From assembly GCF_963667735.1 (NCBI RefSeq), contig NZ_OY763919.1, positions 2,667,539 through 2,731,538 of the forward strand: DNA of 64,000 nucleotides, written 5' to 3'. A model generated the notes under the pieces. It searched no databases, was not told the DNA's origin, and saw only the letters and a program-made list of their open reading frames with translations. The stretch is from an uncultured Methanoregula sp. GTDB taxonomy: Archaea > Halobacteriota > Methanomicrobia > Methanomicrobiales > Methanospirillaceae. This document shows, in pieces, positions 36,018-44,461 of this stretch (positions are counted from its first letter, which is position 1; each line of letters begins with the position of its first letter). A program made the position numbers and the translations under genes.

Positions 36018-36369
36018 CTAGCCCTGCTCATCCTTCATCAGGTTCTGGATCTGTTCCCTGAGCGGGGGTAATTCTTCATGAATGCTGGTCCAGAGCAGAT
36101 GCCAGTCAACACGGAAATACCGGTGCGTAACAATATCCCGGACCCCGGCAAGCCCGCTCCAGTCAACTTCCGGGTGTCGGGCAATGAGGGATTCCGGCAG
36201 GTTTTTTGATGCTTCTCCAATCACCTGAAGGTTACGGAGAATCGCATCCTTTGTCCGTTCGTCAGCCATCAGTTGATCAAAGGAAATATCACCGGTAAAA
36301 TTCCCGATTTTTTTCTATTGACTGGTGAATATCAAATAAAAGAAGGGCAGACGATCGTTTTTCAGACAT
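36018..36369 (-). pseudogene. hepT: HepT-type HEPN toxin with frameshift in an A7 run
   Basis: The C-terminal 83 residues (from MADERTKDAI) form a good HepT, including R-x4-H-x-Y in RDIVTHRY. The missing first 30 residues are present in another frame: ATG 36369 begins MSEKRSSALLLFDIHQSIEK and overlaps the mntA stop by 8 nt, as expected of an intact operon. The frames join at seven consecutive A (complement of 36308-36314). One A fewer would restore 'SIEKIGNFTGDISFDQL'. So the toxin is broken, slippage-expressed, or there is a homopolymer sequencing error. I favour mutation or error over programming. Confidence 0.85.
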
Positions 36370-36655
36370 ACACGACCTCATGCATAACCTGGTCTCGGAT
36401 CAGGGGATGAAGACCGTCAGGAGTGACAAGATCGACCCTGATATTGAGGCGATCCGCGATCAGGTTTTTCAAATGCACGAATGCCATCATACCGATTGGC
36501 TGATCGAACTCAACAACCAGATCAAGATCGCTCTGTTCTGTCTGGTGTTTTTTTGAGTATGAACCGAAGATACCAATATTTCTGACATGATACTGTTCAC
36601 TAAGCTCGTGCCTCATGCTTCGCAGCTGGTCCAGTATTTCAGGTGTATCCCGCAT
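36362..36655 (-). CDS. mntA: MntA-type nucleotidyltransferase antitoxin, second copy
   Basis: This 97-residue minimal nucleotidyltransferase has GSYSKKHQTEQSDLDLVV (G-S-x(n)-D-x-D). It is a paralogue of the MntA at 35262 with about the same length and start context (RDTPEILDQLRSM), which is why ATG 36655 is chosen over 36682. Its TGA overlaps the ATG of the toxin frame. If the toxin really is frameshifted, this copy may persist as an orphan antitoxin. Confidence 0.85.
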   Translation of the reverse strand: MRDTPEILDQLRSMRHELSEQYHVRNIGIFGSYSKKHQTEQSDLDLVVEFDQPIGMMAFVHLKNLIADRLNIRVDLVTPDGLHPLIRDQVMHEVVYV

Positions 36656-36780
36656 GTTCCTGAGGGAATATTCGCATTCCATATATATGATTGATATGGA
36701 GGGAGATTACCGTTTTATCCGTTCCCGCGATCCCCCACACCAGGTCAACCCGGCTTCAGTGCCCCGGCCCCCCGGATCAT

Positions 36781-37989
36781 TCAGCCGAACAGGGGAGCCA
36801 GCTCGACTTTCTGCCAGTCCTTGTCCATGGTCTTCATCCAGAGCACCCGTGACGCCGGCAGGAAAACGACCTGGTGGTTGGAGGAATATTTCTCGCCAAA
36901 GAGTTCCGAATGGCAGAACGTTGCCCCGCCGTTCTCCAGGCAGACATCGCGGATCTGCATCATCTTCTGTGCATCGATCGATCCTTTGGCCTCGCCTGCC
37001 TGCCGGAGGAGATTATTCTGCCGGGTGAGCGAGTGCCCGGGGGGAGCTGCGGTAAAATTCCAGGCCGGGTCGGCGAAATGGTTGGCTGCTGCAACAACCC
37101 CGGTGCCATTTCTCTGCCGGGTTTTGTTGGTCATCTTCTCGTACACATATGCGGTGTCCGGTCCTGCAACATCCACGATCCAGGGAAGATTCGCGTTTGC
37201 CCCCCGGATCCCGGCGTCAAGTCCTTTCAGGTCCGAATAATCGAGCATGAACCGGAAGAATTCCATGATGAGGTCGGGGCGGTTATCTTCCGCATTATAG
37301 CTGTCGTCAAGACCCGAGTTGTCATCCGCTATGAAAAGCCCTTTGCTGTTCATGAGGGTCTCGGGCCGCATCCCCGCTGGCCCCCAGGTTGCAACGCCGT
37401 TGCTGCCATCGGTCGGGCGGTACACGGCAAGGACGTACCACCTGGTGAACGGCAATACATGATCGTCTAAGTCCCAGTTGCGGGAGACCACAACGGAGCC
37501 GTCCGGTGTGTAGTTCCCCCATGCAGCAAGGTACGAGCAGGAGAGCGGGACGGGAGCTGCACTGAGGTAGAGTGCTCCTCCGTAATAGAGGACTGCGATA
37601 TCATCGGGCGTGAGACCCGAGGTCTCGGACATGCCCAGAAAGATCTCTTTTACGCGCTCGGGAAAAAATGCCGTTGCATCCCGTCCGATCGCCCGCACAT
37701 CCTGCTGCGTATATCCCCGCCGGGTGAGAGCGTCGAGCAGGAACGTGTACTCCTCGTTCAGCTCGTTTTTCATCAGGCCGCCGTACTGCCGGCCCATCTG
37801 CCGGTAGGAACCGGAGAGGACGATGACCGGGTAATCGCCTGCAGCAAACCGCTGCCCGCCTTCGAACGTGGCAACGGGTTCAAGGCCCGTGACCGCCGGC
37901 CGGGAGAAGGATCCCGCATTGGGGAGAGCGAGTGCAGCAGCGGGACCGGTGAGCATGCAGAGCACAATAAGTACGGCGATGAGTTTCAT
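36781..37989 (-). CDS. Exported C45-like (acyltransferase/Ntn-hydrolase) family protein
   Basis: This is a 402-residue exported protein. A signal peptide (MKLIAVLIVLCMLTGPAAALA) is followed by 'VIVLSGSYRQMGRQYG', the family's opening 'G..yemGrQyG' motif. Cys151 in PLSCSYLAAWG, followed by 'VVVSRNWDLDD', marks the expected N-terminal nucleophile after self-cleavage, as in peptidase C45/penicillin acylase-type Ntn hydrolases. Whether cleavage occurs here is inferred. An upstream extension to 38094 lacks a signal sequence and is rejected. It may hydrolyse amide or acyl bonds outside the cell. No linked genes point to a substrate. Confidence 0.78.
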   Translation of the reverse strand: MKLIAVLIVLCMLTGPAAALALPNAGSFSRPAVTGLEPVATFEGGQRFAAGDYPVIVLSGSYRQMGRQYGGLMKNELNEEYTFLLDALTRRGYTQQDVRAIGRDATAFFPERVKEIFLGMSETSGLTPDDIAVLYYGGALYLSAAPVPLSCSYLAAWGNYTPDGSVVVSRNWDLDDHVLPFTRWYVLAVYRPTDGSNGVATWGPAGMRPETLMNSKGLFIADDNSGLDDSYNAEDNRPDLIMEFFRFMLDYSDLKGLDAGIRGANANLPWIVDVAGPDTAYVYEKMTNKTRQRNGTGVVAAANHFADPAWNFTAAPPGHSLTRQNNLLRQAGEAKGSIDAQKMMQIRDVCLENGGATFCHSELFGEKYSSNHQVVFLPASRVLWMKTMDKDWQKVELAPLFG

Positions 37990-38283
37990 ACACGGTTGTA
38001 TTTTTTCAGGAGGGATTAACCCTGTGATTCGCGTTTTCTGTCTCTCCCATGGGCAATTATCTGAAGATGAGACTCCTTCCCCATAGGGCTGCACGAAGTT
38101 TTGCGGAGGTGTACGGGAGAGAGAGGCAGGAAGTCCAAAAAGAAATGATGCAAAAAATGGCTATTGGAATCACGGGTGAACAGGATTATTCAGTCTGCCT
38201 GCACCGCAACAAATGTTGCAGATGAATGTGACTGTGGGATCGGCAGCCCATCCCCGATTTAGTCCCCTGATGGACTTCCCCGT

Positions 38284-38505
38284 CTATCCCTTTTCAAAGG
38301 TGACGACATAATAATTATTCAGGTCATTCGAGGGGATAAAATCTAATCCTATACCCATATTTAACGGGACCTGCACGGCCTTCTGTGCCGGGAGATCCAC
38401 GGCTGCATAATGTGCCCCGGCAACACAACTACCGGCAATCGCCAAACAGATCACGAACAGTACGAGCCGGGCAAGCGGACTTGAAGCGGATGGGGTTATC
38501 GTCAT
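38284..38505 (-). CDS. Small membrane-anchored protein, unknown
   Basis: This protein of about 73 residues starts at ATG 38505 (GGGGA lies 9 nt ahead; a longer TTG start at 38538 exists). One hydrophobic helix (about 12-34, LARLVLFVICLAIAGSCVAG) is followed by a short exported tail 'VDLPAQKAVQVPLNMG...'. It could be a signal-anchored small envelope protein. Not recognised. It is divergent from the CPBP protease gene. Confidence 0.5.
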   Translation of the reverse strand: MTITPSASSPLARLVLFVICLAIAGSCVAGAHYAAVDLPAQKAVQVPLNMGIGLDFIPSNDLNNYYVVTFEKG

Positions 38506-38718
38506 TTTTGTTTTCCCCGTGAGACTTTCGTTATTCAATGAATTGGAGAGAAATCTATATTATTCTGTGGTGTTGAAGCAGCGTCCGGGACCGGCTGCTG
38601 GTATCCGGCACCATTTGCCAATGTTAATCCCGCGGGAGGTTTTACGGTGAAGCATGGATGACTATCATTCTTCTTCCGGGAGATCTCCCGTTGTTTCTGC
38701 AGCAGCCACAGGAGCACC

Positions 38719-39732
38719 ATGACAAAAGAACTGCCGGACCGGAGAACGGTGAAAAAGGAACTGATCGTGTTCCTGGCTCTCACCTTTGGAGCAACGTATC
38801 TTCTTGAACTTGCCGGCATCGCGATGTACGGATCAGGGATACTGGCCAACAAACTGGTACTCGTCCCGATGTACATCCCCGCGGTAGCAGCCATCCTCTG
38901 CATGGTGTACTTCAAATCCGCAGCCCTGACCCGGGAGGCGAAGATCTTCCTTGCATCATTCCTGATTGCATCGGCAGTTTCCCTGGTTGAGGGATTGTAC
39001 CAGCCCCTCCTCGGGACGATCGGGCCCATGCCCCTCTGCACCGTGGTTGTTTCGGTTGCCACGTTCCTGGTGGTGGTTATCCAGAACCTGAACAAACCCT
39101 GGCGGGTGAACCTTTCCCCTGCCCGGTTATCCGTTGGGAAAAATTACCGGTACTATCTGTGTCTCTCGGTGATCTTCGCGGCCCTCTTCATCCTGGGGCT
39201 GCTCATCAGTTATTATGCCGGCCTCGCTCTCCCGGCCCAGGAATTCAATCCGGGAATGTTTCTGACGTTCATGGGGATCTACCTCCTGACTTTCTTTGTG
39301 GCCTGGCCGAAGTACTTCGGGGAGGAGTACGGCTGGCGGTTTTATCTCCAGGACCGCATGTTCGCACTCTTCGGCGGGTACAAGGGAGTGATCCTCGTGG
39401 GTCTTATCTGGGGATTATGGCACCTGCCGCTCAGCCTTGTTGGGATGAATTTTCCCGCAAATCTTGTGGCGGGGAACCTGGTCTATCTCGTGTACGCGAT
39501 AGTGGTCGGCATCACCTTCAGCTACGCGGTCCTGAAGACCTCAAGTATCTGGGCAGCTGTCCTGCTCCACGCGATCACCGACTCCCTCGTGATGGTGGGC
39601 TATCCCTATCTTGCAAACGGGCAGATCCTTGTGGCATTCCTGCCGCTCCTGGTGCTCCTGGGAGTGCTTGCTGCAATACTCCTGCGGTCGAAGATCTGGA
39701 TCGAGGAGTGCCCCAAAACGGCAACCCCGTAA
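38719..39732 (+). CDS. CPBP-family intramembrane metalloprotease
   Basis: This 337-residue protein has about eight membrane helices. The conserved motifs of CPBP (CAAX-like) proteases are in order: EEYGWRFYL (E-E-x3-R), 'WGLWHLPLSL' (F/W-x2-x-H) and 'LLHAITDSLV' (H-x3-D). These residues hold the catalytic metal or water inside the membrane. An AGGAG lies ahead of ATG 38719, supporting the start. The role could be processing of membrane or exported peptides. Neighbours do not suggest a substrate. Confidence 0.85.
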   Translation: MTKELPDRRTVKKELIVFLALTFGATYLLELAGIAMYGSGILANKLVLVPMYIPAVAAILCMVYFKSAALTREAKIFLASFLIASAVSLVEGLYQPLLGTIGPMPLCTVVVSVATFLVVVIQNLNKPWRVNLSPARLSVGKNYRYYLCLSVIFAALFILGLLISYYAGLALPAQEFNPGMFLTFMGIYLLTFFVAWPKYFGEEYGWRFYLQDRMFALFGGYKGVILVGLIWGLWHLPLSLVGMNFPANLVAGNLVYLVYAIVVGITFSYAVLKTSSIWAAVLLHAITDSLVMVGYPYLANGQILVAFLPLLVLLGVLAAILLRSKIWIEECPKTATP

Positions 39733-39983
39733 TTGACGGGATGGAAAAAACGGTTGTGGAAATTCCGGGGAAACGGGGATGACCCCCCTCAACCGTGACC
39801 AATGCCAGGGTCCGGTCTCTTCTCCGGCGGGAATCAGAAGGAACCCATCCGGACTCCAACGGGTGCGTTCTGGAGAGAGATGTGAAGAAACAACTTATTC
39901 ACCCGGAGATAGTGCAGAGCTCCCCTCCCCGGAATATCCTTGCAAAAAACCAAAAAGCCAAATCCAATCATCCCTAAACCGGA

Positions 39984-40565
39984 ATGGTGCTTCTCTTTCT
40001 CGACACCGAGACCACCGGCCTCCCGCGGTACTCCGCAGCAGATCCCACGGATAAATGGCCCCGGGTGGTCCAGCTGGCCTGGGCATTATACGACAACGAC
40101 GGCAACTGCGAATGCTTGAACAGTTTCATCATTTACCCGACGGACTTCTCCATTCCTTCGGACTCTGCCAGGATTCACGGGATCACGACCGAGCGGGCGA
40201 AAGCGGAAGGGGTGTCACTCCACAAAGTGCTCCCGCAGTTCAATTATGATGTCGAGAGGGCGACAACCGTCATTGCCCATAACCTGGCTTTCGACCTGCC
40301 GATCGTCCATACTGAATTCACCCGGTGCCGGCTTGCAACAAACCTCCTGGAGAAAGAACAGTTCTGCACGATGAAACCCCGGGAGATTGTTGCGTGGTGC
40401 AAAATTCCCAAGGCCTCCGGGAACGGGTACAAATGGCCGAAGCTGAACGAACTGCATCTGCAGTTGTTCGGGACAGAGTTTGAAGGCAGCCATGATGCCG
40501 GTGCCGATGTGAAAGCCTGCGCCCGGTGTTATTTTGAGCTGAGGAAGAGGGGGATTATCGGGTAG
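39984..40565 (+). CDS. DnaQ/RNase T-like 3'-5' exonuclease
   Basis: This 193-residue stand-alone DEDDh exonuclease has FLDTETTG (Asp7, Glu9) at the N-terminus. IHGITTERA and 'VIAHNLAFDLPIV' (second Asp) follow, then 'HDAGADVKACARC' (His and last Asp). It degrades DNA or RNA 3' ends in proofreading or repair. It faces a RecB/Cas4-like nuclease gene 80 bp away on the other strand, continuing a region unusually rich in nucleases. The 250 bp before it (39733-39983) hold no gene. Confidence 0.88.
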   Translation: MVLLFLDTETTGLPRYSAADPTDKWPRVVQLAWALYDNDGNCECLNSFIIYPTDFSIPSDSARIHGITTERAKAEGVSLHKVLPQFNYDVERATTVIAHNLAFDLPIVHTEFTRCRLATNLLEKEQFCTMKPREIVAWCKIPKASGNGYKWPKLNELHLQLFGTEFEGSHDAGADVKACARCYFELRKRGIIG

Positions 40566-40646
40566 GGACCTGGATGTGAACGACCGTTCAACCGGTTGTT
40601 CATCTTTTTTATACCTGCCGTACTGAAAAATCCGTTCGTTCAAATC

Positions 40647-41510
40647 TTAAATTTTCACGACCGCGGTGTCCGGACAAACCTCCGCAAACCTGCAGCTCAG
40701 ACATTCCCGCTGCGACGGGTTTGCCGGGAAATCCCCGTATTCGTACGAAGCATTCATAGCCGCATACTCCCGGGGAATCATCTCCTGGATATCAACCAGC
40801 TGTTCCCAGAAAAATGCATAGGGCTTTGATCTTCCGGTCTTCAAAAAAACAAGTTCGGTACTGATATCTTCAGATCTCAACCGGTAATACTGCATTGCCC
40901 AGAGAACGTAGGCAGCCATCTGGAGTTCCGATTCGTACTCGTCATCGTCCCGGCCGGTCTTCCAGTCCGTGAGAACGAGTGTTCCGTCCGGCATCTTCCC
41001 GACAAAATCCACCTTGACCGTTACCCCCACATCCCCGATCCGGAAATGATCGAACTGCTCGTGCCGCAGGCATTCGCGTGTCTGGTAGCCCGGCCACTTC
41101 CCGAAGAAGGTCTGGAGGCAGGTCTTCCCGTTCTCATCGATTGCGGAGAAGAACGACGGGGGGATCTTCTCGCCGTTGTGGTATTCGGTGAAGGTCTCGC
41201 CGCCAACATCTTTGTACCGGGAAACTTTTTTGGAAAATGCGTTCATCGCCTCCGTGAGATCCATTGGCCGGTTCTCGCAGTGAATCTGGATCTGCTGGTC
41301 GATGATATCGTGGATGAGAGAGCCCTGGACAACGAATTTTGAGGTGAAATTCTTGAGCCACCGGATCTTTTCGGGGGGGACAACGGGTGCGGTTCTCACG
41401 TATTGGGCAATGTACTCGAAATAATACTGGCGCTGGCACCGGTTCCAGACCCGGTGTTTGGTGAAGGACCAGGTATTGATGGAGAAGAAGAATGGGTCCA
41501 GCTCTGCCAT
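40647..41510 (-). CDS. RecB/Cas4-like PD-(D/E)XK nuclease with four-Cys cluster
   Basis: This 287-residue nuclease has Cys25 in NRCQRQYYFEY and a C-terminal C-x2-C-x5-C (Cys270, 273, 279). Together these are the 1+3 cysteine layout of the iron-sulfur staple in AddB/Cas4/Dna2-type nucleases. The core has 'QGSLIHDII' (His), 'VKVDFVGKMPDG' (Asp) and 'LVLTDWKTG' (D-x-K), then 'ELQMAAYVLW' (Q-x3-Y). It is expected to cut single-stranded DNA ends. It is not with cas genes or a helicase, so it is not called Cas4. Start ATG 41510. Confidence 0.85.
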   Translation of the reverse strand: MAELDPFFFSINTWSFTKHRVWNRCQRQYYFEYIAQYVRTAPVVPPEKIRWLKNFTSKFVVQGSLIHDIIDQQIQIHCENRPMDLTEAMNAFSKKVSRYKDVGGETFTEYHNGEKIPPSFFSAIDENGKTCLQTFFGKWPGYQTRECLRHEQFDHFRIGDVGVTVKVDFVGKMPDGTLVLTDWKTGRDDDEYESELQMAAYVLWAMQYYRLRSEDISTELVFLKTGRSKPYAFFWEQLVDIQEMIPREYAAMNASYEYGDFPANPSQRECLSCRFAEVCPDTAVVKI

Positions 41511-41776
41511 AGGGTTTTAGTTGAGGGGATTCGAGGAAATAGGTTCCGGTTTTACCCGTGGTCCGGGTAACACATGTCAGTTTGAAAAAGTGTATACCGT
41601 AACCGGGGGAATCCCCGGTTTTCCCCCCTCTCGTGAAGTTTTCTCCAGAGACGGGAAGCGCTCCTGCCGGAAAAAAGCGATCGCAGAAAATTCCCGGGCT
41701 GGAGAGGGGTGCAAGTCTCCTCCCTGTTTTGGGCCTGTGTACTTAAATCTCCCGCCAACCCATATCAGCCTGCATC

Positions 41777-42418
41777 ATGGAAGACGATGACTGGACCGAG
41801 AATAAGATGCACCTCACCAAGGGGCGGCTTGAAGGACTTTCGGATGGCATCTTTGCCTTTGCAATGACGTTCCTTGTCATCAGTCTGATTCCGGGTGATC
41901 TGAATTCGGCCACGGTATTCGGACCGGAAACCATCGAGACATTGCTATCTGCCTTCACCCGGTGGATTCTGGGTTTTGTGATCCTGGGGGCATTCTGGCT
42001 GGATCATCATATCCAGTATCAGCCAATCCAGAGAATTGACGGAATCTTTGTCTGGCTCAACCTTACCATGCTGATGTTCGTTTCCCTGTTACCGTTCTCG
42101 GTCTCTTTTGCCGGGCATTACGGGCAGCCAATGCTGGGAAGGATAATCTTCTATGCAAATATCCTTGCCATCGGCCTGTGCATGTCCCTGCAGTGGATGT
42201 ATGCAACCGCCGGCCACCGTCTTGTAGATCCCAATCTGAAGAGAACATATATACAAAAAATCAGCTGCAGCATCAGTACAATCCCGGTTGTGTCTGTTTT
42301 CGCCCTCCTGTTTGCGCTCGCCGGGTTCTGGTGGGGCGGGGTTTTTTTCTTAACCCTGCCATTCCTCAGGGTGGGAATTGCCCGGATGAGCCGGGGATGG
42401 GTGGATACCGATAGCTGA
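41777..42418 (+). CDS. TMEM175-family potassium channel (DUF1211)
   Basis: This 213-residue membrane protein begins with the TMEM175 signature: 'GRLEGLSDGIFAFAMTFLVI' (R-x3-FSDG-like, TM1). The family forms potassium-selective channels as tetramers, each chain with six helices. I can see about six hydrophobic segments, at roughly 15-40, 55-80, 90-110, 120-140, 160-180 and 180-200. The start is ATG 41777. The preceding 41511-41776 gap has no gene. It may set potassium conductance or membrane potential. Confidence 0.85.
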   Translation: MEDDDWTENKMHLTKGRLEGLSDGIFAFAMTFLVISLIPGDLNSATVFGPETIETLLSAFTRWILGFVILGAFWLDHHIQYQPIQRIDGIFVWLNLTMLMFVSLLPFSVSFAGHYGQPMLGRIIFYANILAIGLCMSLQWMYATAGHRLVDPNLKRTYIQKISCSISTIPVVSVFALLFALAGFWWGGVFFLTLPFLRVGIARMSRGWVDTDS

Positions 42419-42630
42419 TACTTGAGTGGAGCTTGTGCCTCCTCCCCCTTTTAGTAAATCACGGGCAGGGGAAAATGTACGATCAGCGCATGGAACGTAG
42501 CTACCTATGACCTCACATTCTCCAACGTGAAAAGTTCGAAATATAGTCGAAACTCATTTTGCTATTCCCCCGGGTTTTTAAAAAAAAGGGGCAATCCGGG
42601 TTTTTATGGGCCCGGATCGTAATGGCGGGG

Positions 42631-44166
42631 TTATGGTCCCCTTACGGAAGGGGTGATATTGATTTCGAGATACTGCCCCTTCTGTCGGGTGTAGTTCGGC
42701 CAGGTAATGTTCATCCCGCCGTTCGGGTTGCCGGTCTTGGCAAACCGGGTCCAGAGATCCACGACATTATCGGCAACGGCCGGGTCAGGCTTCAGGCCGG
42801 GAATCCCGAACAACAGGATGGTCTCGCTGCCATGGAACGCTCCCATCTCCACCGGCTGCCCGGGAATGATGTAGGAGTACCGGTACACGTACGTATCCGG
42901 GCTCATGTCGCTCATCGAGCCTGCAGCAAACTTCACCGAATCAACAAAATCATTGTCCGTCATCATCTGCGCAAGCCGGAGCTGGACTTCGGCAGTGGAA
43001 TTGGCCGGGTATTTTTTAAAGACCGTGTCCGCATTGTTCCCGAACCGGCTCTTCAGGAAAGATATGTACTCGGGAACGCTCATGTTGGCATTTGCCGCAA
43101 GCGTTGTCCCGTCACCCGCATTGTTCCCTACCATCAGCGGCACCGGGTTCTCCTTATGGTTGAGGAACAGGTTGTCAAGGGTATCGGGCAGGACCCAGCC
43201 GTCCACGTTTGGTTCGAACATCACGGTATGGGTGCTCCAGAACGAGGACGGGGACGAGGGGGTTGCATTGATCAGCGTCTCAGGACTGAGGGTCCTCATC
43301 CGGGCAATGGCATCCGGGCCAGAGTACCCGAGGCTTTGTGCATACTGTGTCCCGAACGATTCTGCATATTCCTTTGAATGGGTGGCGTTGATGATCGTCC
43401 CGTGCGCCCAGAAGGGACCACTCTCGACAATGACCTGCCGGTACAGCCCCTGGCTTAAGGGCGAGACAAGATGGACGTAGTTGCTCTCGGCCCCGGCCGA
43501 CTGGCCGAAGATGGTCACCCTTGACGGGTCGCCGCCGAATGCGGCAATGTTGTTCTGTACCCACTTCAGGGCAGCCTGCTGGTCGAGGATCCCGTAATTG
43601 CCCGAGGCATGGTACGGGGACTCGTTGTCCAGCTGCGGATGGGCCAGGAACCCGAGGGCGCCGAGCCGGTAGTTCGGTGTAACAACGATGACTCCTTTCT
43701 CTGCAAGGGTTGTCCCGTTATAGGCAGGCATGGAGCCGGCAACGCCCGTGAATCCCCCGCCATAGAAGAAGACCATGACCGGCAGCTTCTCGCTGGCATT
43801 CTTTGCCGGGGTCCAGACATTGAGGTACAGGCAGTCCTCGCTCATGTTTTGGGGCTGCGATCCCGGGGAGGGAGTTGCTTTTACGGCTTCCGGACAGATT
43901 GCCGAATACTCTTTTGCCTGCTTTACCCCTTCCCATGGCTGAACCGGTGCCGGTGGTCTCCACCGCAGGTCCCCTGTCGGGGGAGCGGCAAACGGGATCC
44001 CGTGGTATACCCGGATACCGTCCTGGTTTATTCCCGATACGTACCCGGCATCGGTCTTTACGACCGTGGTATCCGGCGCCTTCTGCGTACATCCTGCAAA
44101 CAATACACATCCTGCAATTACCAGGCAGATAACCAGAATGTACCCGTTACGTCCACTGTTCTGCAT
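42631..44166 (-). CDS. Type-B carboxylesterase lipoprotein
   Basis: This 511-residue alpha/beta hydrolase is anchored outside the cell: the N-terminus has a hydrophobic stretch ending in AGC (lipobox), then an extracellular domain. Typical motifs are 'GIPFAAPPTGDLRWRPP', 'EDCLYLNVWTP', 'VFFYGGGFTG' (oxyanion hole), and IFGQSAGA with the nucleophile Ser. The catalytic His is likely in MGAFHGSE. It hydrolyses ester bonds; natural substrate unknown. Size is usual for carboxylesterase/cholinesterase family members. Archaeal homologues are few, so horizontal gain is possible. Divergent from the zinc-ribbon membrane gene at 44462. Confidence 0.88.
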   Translation of the reverse strand: MQNSGRNGYILVICLVIAGCVLFAGCTQKAPDTTVVKTDAGYVSGINQDGIRVYHGIPFAAPPTGDLRWRPPAPVQPWEGVKQAKEYSAICPEAVKATPSPGSQPQNMSEDCLYLNVWTPAKNASEKLPVMVFFYGGGFTGVAGSMPAYNGTTLAEKGVIVVTPNYRLGALGFLAHPQLDNESPYHASGNYGILDQQAALKWVQNNIAAFGGDPSRVTIFGQSAGAESNYVHLVSPLSQGLYRQVIVESGPFWAHGTIINATHSKEYAESFGTQYAQSLGYSGPDAIARMRTLSPETLINATPSSPSSFWSTHTVMFEPNVDGWVLPDTLDNLFLNHKENPVPLMVGNNAGDGTTLAANANMSVPEYISFLKSRFGNNADTVFKKYPANSTAEVQLRLAQMMTDNDFVDSVKFAAGSMSDMSPDTYVYRYSYIIPGQPVEMGAFHGSETILLFGIPGLKPDPAVADNVVDLWTRFAKTGNPNGGMNITWPNYTRQKGQYLEINITPSVRGP

Positions 44167-44461
44167 ATGCTGTCGTTTCCCCGCCAGTCACCGGGAAAAA
44201 ACGCCGGGCAATTCAGGAAACGGGAGATCCTGCCGGATACCCCTGCACCTTCCGCCACCGGGTTTTAACCCTGGTACCTGGTTTTGTGAATATCACGGTT
44301 TGTGAGTATAACATTTCGTATTCTTCACCGGCCGTAATGGCCGGTTGCCGGATACAACAAATCAAAAGCGGGTACGAAGGCCGGCATTGACCGGCACCGG
44401 ATGCCGGGATGCACTCTCCGCCCGATATTTTATAAAACCCGAACATCATACACACCGGGTA

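Noticed and set aside
40647-41510. Calling the RecB-like nuclease Cas4
   Set aside because: No cas1/cas2 or CRISPR repeat array in the window; Cas4 and stand-alone RecB-like nucleases cannot be told apart from motifs only.
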